From positions 12,247,866 through 12,311,865 of the forward strand of contig JACGWO010000011.1 of NCBI GenBank assembly GCA_034509735.1: DNA of 64,000 nt, given 5' to 3'. This document shows, one piece after another, positions 56,856 to 64,000 of this stretch. The DNA comes from Sesamum alatum. Lineage: Eukaryota > Streptophyta > Magnoliopsida > Lamiales > Pedaliaceae. The position numbers and the translations under genes were made by a program. The notes beneath the pieces were generated by a model. It worked only from the letters and a program-made list of their open reading frames with translations, made no database searches and was not told where the DNA came from. Numbering within the stretch: the first letter of the stretch is position 1; every line of letters begins with the position of its first letter.

Positions 56856-57143
56856 TTAGTCGTCGTGACACGCTGTTTCTGCGTGTATATAATAAATAAG
56901 TTTTTACGTTTTAAAATATATTATAAATAAAAGTAAAATATATAAACTAACGCACTGCATTAAAAAATAAAAGAAAGAAATAAAAAAATAATTTATCAAT
57001 TAATATAAAAATTTGAAAGTTGAATAAAGCAGTTATCTTATCAGTTGATGGTTATTCTTGGCATTACAAAAAAGTGGTATGGCGGTGTCATTAACCGTCA
57101 TTTGTGAGTAAAAAAGAGGGTTTCTTTTATATAATAGTATAGA
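56856..57143 (-). mobile_element. Complete 288-bp Helitron unit inside the larger one
   Basis: Has its own TC start (57143), subterminal hairpin and CTAA end shared with the larger element. It could be the original compact non-autonomous Helitron of this family. Confidence 0.8.
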
Positions 57144-57216
57144 TGCAATATGTTGATTAATATGTATATTTTCTTATATACAATAACTTTAAAGCATGCA
57201 AAATTATTTTATATGC

Positions 57217-57244
57217 ACGCAGGGACGGCGTGCCACGATGGCTA
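57217..57244 (+). mobile_element. Isolated Helitron 3' end, plus orientation
   Basis: Hairpin GCACGC-AGGGACG-GCGTGC, then ACGATGG and CTAG followed by T. It closely resembles the end of 44187-44621, but no matching 5' end was found upstream in this orientation, so it is a fragment carried in the captured DNA. Confidence 0.65.
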
Positions 57245-57872
57245 GTCCTTACTAATGAAATTTACTTTTCTCAAAAAAAAAATAAAAATAAAATGTATAT
57301 AAGTATTCATGCAATTCAATCAATATTTTTTTACATCTTTTCCTAGTATGTTCCTACTAAACAAATATTAAATATGAAATAAAAAGAAATAAATTGCGTA
57401 TTTCTATCATTAGGCCAAATTATCGATGAGGATGACTATTTACATTGAATACCTTACACATATGAGTAGAGTTCACATTAAAAAAAAAAAAAGAGAAACG
57501 TTTTTTCCCTACAAAAGTATCATGCAACTGTCTTAAATATTGTTAATCTATTTTGTAGGTTAACTTTTACTTGTAATTTTAGAGTCCATATTTTGATACT
57601 ATATATTCCATGTATTTGGAATATTTGAATTTAAAATTTACTTAATTTATAGGTGAGATGGCTCCACGAATTATAAAAATATTAATATATTTAATCACTC
57701 CCAACTCGCCCAAACCTAATCAAACCACAAAGTGCGAGTTTAACAACTTTCGAGTTGGACTTTGACTAAGATTTTTAAGAAAAAACACAGATATTGGGTT
57801 GAATTGAAAAATTATCTAATTGACCTAATCGCACTATATGCTACTATCGAAAGGGGGTGTTGACAAAACCAA

Positions 57873-57954
57873 CGTGAGCGGCAAGACTCGAACCTGTGCG
57901 GGCAGAGCCCACATGATTTCTAGTCATGCCCGATAACCACTCCGGCACGTGCAC
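57873..57954 (-). tRNA. tRNA-Ser (AGA), captured and slightly degraded
   Basis: 82 nt on the minus strand. The anticodon loop is CTAGAAA with anticodon AGA (complement of 57919-57921) in a 4-bp ATGA/TCAT stem. The D-arm is CCGGAGTGG, the class II long variable arm is GGGC/GCCC, and the T loop is GGTTCGAGTC. Box A and box B are close to consensus. A TTTT terminator (complement of 57864-57867) follows within 10 nt. Two mispairs in the acceptor stem and one A-C in the T stem make it likely a decaying copy, though transcription is possible. It lies inside the Helitron 56856-58648 in the same orientation. Confidence 0.85.
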
Positions 57955-59960
57955 TCGATGGAGGACCTTAGGTCCAGAAATATAATACTAACTATTTAAT
58001 AAAAAATAAACTAACAATTTATAATTAAACAATTATTACTATTAGGAAAATAAAAAACGACACATTTGACCTCTATTCTAATGGTTTATTGTTTCTCGTG
58101 TTGGATGATCATCGTACTTCATAATCGAATTAGGTTAAACCGACCTGCATGGCTCAATAGATTCGGAGACTAAACCATCAATGGTGGCACACGTGACATC
58201 ATCTCATGAGGCCATGTATGGGCCGTTCAATTGGACATTGCTATAAAAACTTTCACTTACCTATACAGTAGTTATGTTTTTACTTGGGTATTTATGACCC
58301 TTTACTTGTATTCTTCAAATCGTATGACTATTAAATTAATTTGAACGTCAAAGTGTCCTCACTCAGGAGCATTCAGTGGACTGACCTTGAGGACATTACC
58401 CATATTTTTACGCTTTAAAATATATAATAAATAAGTGTAAAATATATAAACTAATATATAACATTAAAAAAAAAGAAGGAAAGAATGAAAAAACTAATTT
58501 ATCAATTAATATAAAATTTAAAAATTTCAATAAAGTAGTTTTCATATCAGTTGAGGGTTATTTTTGACATTACAAAAAAGTGGTGCGGCGGTGTCATTAA
58601 CCGCCATTTGTTTGTAAAAAATGGGTTTTCTTTATATAATAGTATAGATTACAGTCACCTCCCTTGAGGTTTGACATAATTACAAATACCCCCTCATTGT
58701 TTGAAAAATTACAAATACCCCCTGAGGTTTGTAACGATCTAACAAATAATCCATTTTCATCAATTTTTATGGGTAAACCGACCAAAATGCCCTTATGCAC
58801 TGAATTATTTTTTATTTAATTCTTACAATTTTTTTGGATTATAATACGCAGGGAGAGGTTTGTTAAGTTTTTTACACATAGGAGAAATGATGCAAGTTGC
58901 CTCGGTTGATTATTCTACTATTTTAATAAAAAATTCAAGGGCAAAATGGTCAATTTCAAGCCTTTGGTTTAAAATTACAAATCTCAGGGGGTATTTGTAA
59001 TTTTTCAAACAACGAAGGGGTATTTGTAATTATGCAAAATTTCATGGGAGGTGGCTGTAATTTACCCTTTTATTTATGTTGGATAAAATATCTCTATTAA
59101 AAAATTAATTGTTTTATGTGTTATAAATAAATGACTTAAAAATTATAAGAAATTAATACTATTAATTATGTTTGGATTAATGTGAAAATTAAGTTTTGAG
59201 CATAATTAATCGACGTTTTGTTATGTTTTAACTATGATTCAAGTGTGTGAAATGTATGGCCCAAATCCAGTCAGTCCAACCTTAGTCTCACTTGAATGGC
59301 AGGCTTCTCACTTAAAGCCCACTTTCACAAGTTGGCCCATTCTCTAATCCGATCTACTTCTGGCCCAACCCATTTGTTGGCCTGACCCGCCTCTGCCTTA
59401 ATTGCTGAAAATCCTAAGTGCCTCTTCTCATTTGTGCCTCTCCATCTTCAGCCTTGTTTCTCTCTCTGACTTGGTTTCTCACCTCTTCGCCTGATAAGCC
59501 TCCTCGTTTTCCCTCGCCTCCATTAATGGCTGCCGACTATAAATTCTCTCTTCCTCTTTGTCTTCCGATTCTAAGTCTAAATCATCTCCTCCTCTTCTTT
59601 TTTCTTCTGATAGTTCTCTGTGAACAGTACCTTCGTGGTAAACCCTAAAACCTTTGTGGCCTAACCTTTGTGGTTATGAGATAACAACCTTTGTGGCCTT
59701 GCCTGTGTGGCTCTAAGTTGATAGCCTTGTAACCGTGAGACTAGGTTGCTGGCCTTTGGGTTTTGGCCTTGGTTCCCTGTGATCCCAACTTTTGATCTCA
59801 GGGTTTATGATATATATCATATTCTGTTCATCTTGTTAACTCTGTAATTTTTCTATTCTCTGGTTTTGTATTAAGGATTCTCGAACCCACCTATTCTTTG
59901 TAATAGTTGATTAGGTTAAAATTTCTGGAGTTCTGAATCCTGGTGTTGTATTCCTAACAG

Positions 59961-59972
59961 TGGTATCAGAGC
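59961..59972 (+). other. Primer binding site (initiator Met-tRNA)
   Basis: TGGTATCAGAGC two bases after the LTR end CTAACA, the standard plant Copia primer site complementary to the 3' end of initiator tRNA-Met. Confidence 0.92.
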
Positions 59973-60238
59973 CAGGTTAAGCCCAAAGCTCAGTCGCTTC
60001 TACAGTAACATCCCTCTAAACCCTAACTCTGCTTATTACTTCTATCAGACCAAGACCAACCCTTGCTAATTTCCTCACTTGGCTGGGCCCTTGAGGTATT
60101 TGGCTCGATGAGTTAGTCAAGCACCCTTTTGATTTCTGCAAAATTATCTGTGCTTACTATTCTGGTGAACTTGTGGTAAATCTGTTCTTTATTTTGTCTA
60201 TCTGCCTGAATTGTCTGCTCATATATTATCTGTTAAAT

Positions 60239-61464
60239 ATGGTTGGTTATAATCTACTGCCTTTTGATGGAGAAACAGATTTTACAATATAGCAACAAAA
60301 AATGAAAGGAATTTTGATTCAACAGAAAGTATTTAAGGCCATAGATGGAAAATATGATGAATCTGTTTTTGAAGAAAAAGACTTGAAAATGATGAGTATG
60401 CATATTCTTCTATTATTCTAAACTTGTCTGATTCTTTGATTAGAAAAGTTGGTAAACAAAATTCTGCAAAAGAGTTATGGGATAAACTCGAAGAGCTTTG
60501 TACCGAAACATCTTTGCCCAGTAAACTTTTCTTACTTGAAATTTTTTTCAGATATAAACTTGATACATCTAAAAACATTGATGAGAACATAGAGGAGTTC
60601 ACTAAATTGATTCAGGATATTAAGTTGACTGGTGACAAGAATATTGATGATTATTCTCCTATAGTTCTGTTAAATGCTATTCCTAATTCATATAGTGATG
60701 TTAAAGCAGCTATGAAGTATGGTTGACACAATGTGAATCTTGGAACTGTTATATCTAGTCTCAAGAGTAAGGAAATGGATTTAAAAACAAACAAACTTAG
60801 TCAGAGTCAGAACGAAGTGAATTTTGTAAGAGGCAGAACCAAAAACAGGAAGTCAGATTGTAAATTCAGAAGGGACAGTAAAAGCAGAAGCAAGAGTAGA
60901 GGTAGGAGTAATTCTAAGCAGAAATACACGTATGATAACAAGTTTGATAAAAATAACGAGAAACAGAAGGATAAAAGGTGTTATAACTGTAGGGGCAGAG
61001 GTCACTTCATTAGAGACTGCAAAAAGCCTAAAAGGAATAACCCAAATGAGTCTTCTAATGTAACTGAAGAAAGCTGTGATGAGGTATATATGACATGTGA
61101 TGTTAATTCTGCTAAAACCTCTTTGAACATGAATGAATGGCTTATTGATTCTGGATGTACCTTTCACATGACTCCATTCAGAGAAATCTTGACAAATTAT
61201 AAATATGAGAAATTAGGTTCTGTTTCCATGGTAAATGAAAAATTATGTGATGTACATGGCTTTGGTGATGTGTGTTTAACCTTTAAAAATGGTTTCAAAT
61301 TTACACTGAGAAATGCGAGACATGTTCATAATCTATGCCATAATCTAATCTCTTGTCCTCCCCTAGAGGAAGAACGGTTAGAAGGGAAATGGGGTAAAGG
61401 TATCATGAAAGGATCCCTTATTGTGTTTAAGGCGGAAAGGAAAAGGAACTTATATATCTGTTGA
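60239..61464 (+). pseudogene. Copia gag-protease, broken, joined to 3' LTR
   Basis: Starts MVGYNLLPFDGETDF (60239). Damage: TAG at 60290-60292, a frameshift near 60395-60415, and TGA at 60724-60726, which is in frame with both neighbours. The capsid region includes KELWDKLEEL. The CX2CX4HX4C knuckle is at C83, C86, H91, C96, counted from 60733, after an Arg/Ser-rich stretch. The protease motif is LIDSG (D139). Reading ends in the pre-integrase region (GKWGKGIMKGSLIVFK), where TGTTGA is both the last codons and the first LTR bases, so the deletion joined pol directly to the LTR. Confidence 0.88.
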
Positions 61465-61657
61465 GTCAATCATGATTGTATTTGTTTTCTGACCAAATCA
61501 ATGGAGAAAAAGGTTTCGGTCTTAGGATTTAATGTGAATTGTAAAACGAATTGTGGAGTTCTCACCAAGGTTGCTTTGTTAGACCAAGCCATTATAGTTT
61601 AGAAACGATCATATGGACTCCTATCGTGTACGGATGTCTGAAAGGAGGTTTTATTTA

Positions 61658-63299
61658 GGGTAAATTACAGCCACTTCCCTTGAGGTTTGACATAATTATA
61701 AATATCCTCTCGTTGTTTGAAATATTACAAATAGCCCCTGAGGTTTGTAACAATCTAACAAATAACCCATTTTTATCAATTTTTATGGGTAAACCGACCA
61801 AAATGCCCTTATGCATTGAATTATTTTTTATTTAATTCTAACATTTTTTTTGGATTATAATGCACAGGGAGAAGTTTTTTGAGTTTTTTATTTTGTAATT
61901 GACATTTATAATGTTAATTTGTAACAACAAAAGTGTTCTAAAATATGGGTTCAATTACATGTGAATCCATAGATTAGATGGTGAGAGAAATAGAGAGATT
62001 ACACTTGTCCCACATAGGAATATGATGGAAAAGTGTGGAGCCTTGATAAGAATATAAGGTGTATGTGGGGGTGAGTGTTTCATACTCAATGTTGTCCCAC
62101 ATTTCCTTATATCAAGTTCAATGTTCATTATATGTTTGAAATGTTATGGAGACTAGAGTGAACATGGGGTTGCCCCACGCGCGCGCCGCCGTTGCCCAGC
62201 TCCGGCTCAGGCGCGGGCGCTAGGGTGAATGTCTTAGTCTCAATATCTATCTTTTTGCAGCAAAAATATTTGGATTCATTTGATAAAACCCGGTGCATTT
62301 ATGACTGTCAAATGGTTTTTGAAATCTGTTTTGAAACTCATTTTAATGGTGCTTTAATATCAGATTTTAAACCTGGATTAAATGTTGATTTATTACAAAC
62401 CTGAAACTCTTGTATTTATGTGGCGGTTTCAGCTGGTTTTAATGCCTGATTTTAATAGTGTTTAATGGCTTTTAACCTGTATTTAAAACCATTTTAATTC
62501 CGTTAATGGCTATTTATTTCAGCCTTAATGGTGGTTTAATGTTGCACTAATGATGGTAATTAATGTGGATATTGTAACTGCTGATAGCCTTGCCTATAAA
62601 AGGCTGCATAGGCTCACTTCAAAGATGACACAACATTACTCGAATTCCTCTCTTGTTTTGCTCTCTTCTCTCTCAGATTTCTCTCTCAAAATCCAAGGGT
62701 GTTTGTTCCTCCTAATCCGAGTTTTGAGCTCAGTTTCCCAAAGGCTACTGAGTGTTCTTTCGAGGTATTCTTCGGTACCGTGCATACCGTAGAACTGAAA
62801 CCCTCTTATCCTGGAAGAAGTTGCATAGTACCCGTGTGCATATTCAGTACGGGACGTATAATTTCTTCAAGGCAAACAGATTATATCTGTGATTCAGTTT
62901 GTTCATATCATTGGACCAAGAATTGTTACGATACAATTCTCATTGCAAGTTTGACTTTATCGCTGTAACAATATTTCTAACTGTTTCGTGTTATTTGGTT
63001 CCAACGTATTTCTTGTGTTTTGATTTTAAAACTATTTACAAAACCTAATTGTCATTTCAAAATGATACTACGATTGTCTTTTTGACAACTTATTATTTCC
63101 AACATTTTACACAGAGGAGAAATGATGCAAGTTGCCTCAGTTGATTTTTCTACAATTCTAATAAAGAATTCAAGGGCAAAATGGTCAATTTCAGGCCTTT
63201 GGTTTAAAATTACAAATCTCAGGGGGTATTTGTAATTTTTCAAACAAGGGGGTATTTGTAATTATGCCAAACTTCAGGGGAGGTGGCTGTAATTTACTC
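61658..63299. mobile_element. Mutator-type MITE, copy 4 (in 3' LTR), split by solo LTR
   Basis: GGGTAAATTACAG at 61658; end CTGTAATTTACTC at 63299 (one base changed from CCC). Flanks TTTTATTTA at 61649-61657 and 63300-63308, identical to those in the 5' LTR. Confidence 0.88.
61891..63104 (+). repeat. Solo LTR of the 31715-38811 Copia family
   Basis: Starts TTTTGTAATTGAC (one change from TGTTGTAATTG) and ends TTTCCAACA, the reverse complement of the LTRs at 31715-38811. It is flanked by TTTTA at 61886-61890 and 63105-63109. TATAAAA at 62595-62601 marks its promoter. The uninterrupted site is at about 58870-58890 in the other LTR. Confidence 0.92.
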
Positions 63300-64000
63300 T
63301 TTTATTTATGTTGGATAAAATATCTCTATTAAAAAATTAATTATTTTATGTGTTATACATAAATGACTTAGAAATTATAAGAAATTAATACTATTAATTA
63401 TGTTTGAATTAATGTGAAAATTTAAGTTTTGAGCATAATTAATCGACGTTTTGTTATGTTTTAACTATGATTCAAGTGTGTGAAATGTATGGCCCAAATC
63501 CAGTCAGTCCAACCTTAGTCTCACTTGAATGGCAGGCTTCTCACTTAAAGCCCATTTTCACAAGTTGGGCCACTCTCTGATTTGATCCACTTCTGGCCCA
63601 ACCCGTTTGTTGGCCTGACCTGCCTCTGCCTTAATTATTAAAAACCCTAAGTGCCTCTTCTCATTTGTGCCTCTCCATCTTCAGCCTCGTTTCTCTCTCT
63701 GACTTGGTTTCTCACCTCTTCGCCTGATAAGCCTCCTCGTTTTTCCTCGCCTCCATTAATGGCTGCCGACTATAAATTCTCTCTTCCTCCTTGTCTTCCG
63801 ATTCTAAGTCTGAATCATCTCCTCTTCTCTCTTCTTCAGATAGTTCTCTGTGAACAGTACCTTTGTGGTAAACCCTAAAGCCTTTGTGGCCTAACCTTTA
63901 TGGTTGTGAAATAACAACCTTTGTAGCCTTGCCTGTGTGGCTCTGAGTTGATAGCCTTGCAACCGTGAGACTGGGTTGCTGGCCTTTGGCCCCTGTGGGT

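Larger units (their letters stand above)
56856..58648 (-). mobile_element. Helitron with duplicated 5' ends carrying a tRNA gene
   Basis: On the minus strand it begins TCTATACTATTATATAAAG (58648 downward) and ends CACGC-AGAAACA-GCGTG hairpin, then CTAA (56859-56856), inserted between A (56855) and T (58649). A second, complete 5' end occurs at 57143. Positions 58648-58405 are a near copy of 57143-56890 but stop just before the hairpin and CTAA. Between them, 58404-57144 is unrelated DNA with a tRNA-Ser. The uninterrupted target is preserved at 61658-61672. No Rep/helicase is encoded, so it is non-autonomous. Confidence 0.85.
56849..59067. mobile_element. Mutator-type MITE, copy 3 (in 5' LTR), split by Helitron
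   Basis: Ends GGGTAAA (56849-56855) and GTAATTTACCC (to 59067), flanked by the 9-mer TTTTATTTA at 56840-56848 and 59068-59076. The Helitron 56856-58648 sits inside its first terminal repeat. The matching copy in the 3' LTR (61658-63299) has the same flanking 9-mer, so it was in the element before its last transposition. Confidence 0.9.
56649..59959 (+). repeat. 5' LTR with MITE and Helitron insertions
   Basis: Without the 1793-bp Helitron it is about 1.52 kb, including the MITE. It contains CT-rich leader-like DNA near 59420-59600 and repeated CCTTTGTGG words near 59650-59760, all shared with 63650-64000. Confidence 0.85.
56649..64000 (+). mobile_element. Pol-deleted Ty1/copia element with large LTRs (runs off window)
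   Basis: Left LTR 56649-59959 starts TGTTGGATTT and ends CCTAACA. A primer binding site TGGTATCAGAGC for initiator Met-tRNA follows at 59961-59972. The internal region (59960-61458) contains only gag, protease and the edge of the pre-integrase domain before the right LTR begins at 61459 (TGTTGAGTC). All of integrase, RT and RNase H is deleted, so it would need a helper. The right LTR continues past 64000. Each LTR carries the same Mutator-type MITE; the left also has a Helitron and the right a solo LTR of another Copia family. Confidence 0.88.
61459..64000 (+). repeat. 3' LTR, incomplete, with MITE and solo LTR
   Basis: Matches the 5' LTR from its first bases to the window end. It carries the MITE (61658-63299), which in turn is interrupted by a solo LTR. 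It lacks the Helitron. Confidence 0.85.

Noticed and set aside
59418..59648. 76-codon frame MPLLICASPSS, repeated at 63651-63878
   Set aside because: It lies in both LTRs of the truncated Copia and is preserved because the LTRs are recent copies. The CT-rich composition and lack of any domain suggest leader sequence rather than a gene.
59077..59959. Initially read as a complete 883-bp LTR starting TGTTGGATAAAAT
   Set aside because: Similarity between the two LTRs extends far upstream through the MITE and its 9-bp duplication to 56649 and 61459, so the LTR is longer and 59077 is only the base after the MITE duplication.

Overview
This window is nuclear DNA of a flowering plant, almost certainly a eudicot. 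The evidence is AT-rich intergenic sequence, plant-type Copia, Gypsy, LINE, SINE, Helitron, hAT and Mutator elements, TATA-box gene starts, and BAHD acyltransferase genes. The BAHD family and repeat types would fit an asterid such as a Lamiales species, but the sequence read here does not prove that.

Only two host protein genes look intact. Both encode clade-V BAHD acyltransferases of the spermidine hydroxycinnamoyl transferase (SHT)/HCT type: one at 26304-27647 (+, 447 aa) and one at 49741-51096 (-, 451 aa). They are inverted paralogues, about 84% identical by hand count, each a single uninterrupted reading frame with HxxxD and DFGWG motifs. Each has a TATA box and a MYB/AC-type element close upstream. 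They probably act in cytosolic phenylpropanoid conjugation. Both lack the arginine in the SWxRLP motif used by shikimate/quinate transferases.

Layout. 0-16 kb: an inverted SINE; AT-rich repeat; a degenerate L1-type LINE (995-6508) with a 14-bp target duplication; two Helitron-like units; copies of a large LTR-like repeat; a foldback element with an 88-bp minisatellite core; a solo Copia LTR (13281-14536). 16-25 kb: the 3' half of a Tat-like Ty3/gypsy element (RNase H, integrase, antisense additional ORF) lying between two long direct repeats. 25-31 kb: BAHD gene 1 and a hAT element with a nested foldback element. 31-42 kb: a Mutator-like element split by a 7.1-kb Copia element with both LTRs and a GTACT target duplication. 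43-49 kb: SINEs, a short Helitron and several MITEs. 49.7-51.2 kb: BAHD gene 2. 53-55.7 kb: a second copy of the Gypsy antisense ORF with its own TATA box, between near-identical 230-bp direct repeats. 56.6-64 kb: a pol-deleted Copia element. Its left LTR carries a MITE plus a Helitron, and its right LTR carries the same MITE plus a solo LTR of the 31-kb Copia family.

The most striking object is the Helitron at 56856-58648. Reading 5' to 3' on the minus strand it has a 5' end, a partial Helitron lacking its 3' hairpin, about 1.26 kb of unrelated DNA with a tRNA-Ser(AGA) gene, and then a complete small Helitron. This is the structure expected from read-through transposition that captures flanking DNA. 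The empty site is preserved in the right LTR of the same Copia element. Several other insertions in this window also have both a target duplication and an internal empty-site paralogue, so their relative order can be read directly.
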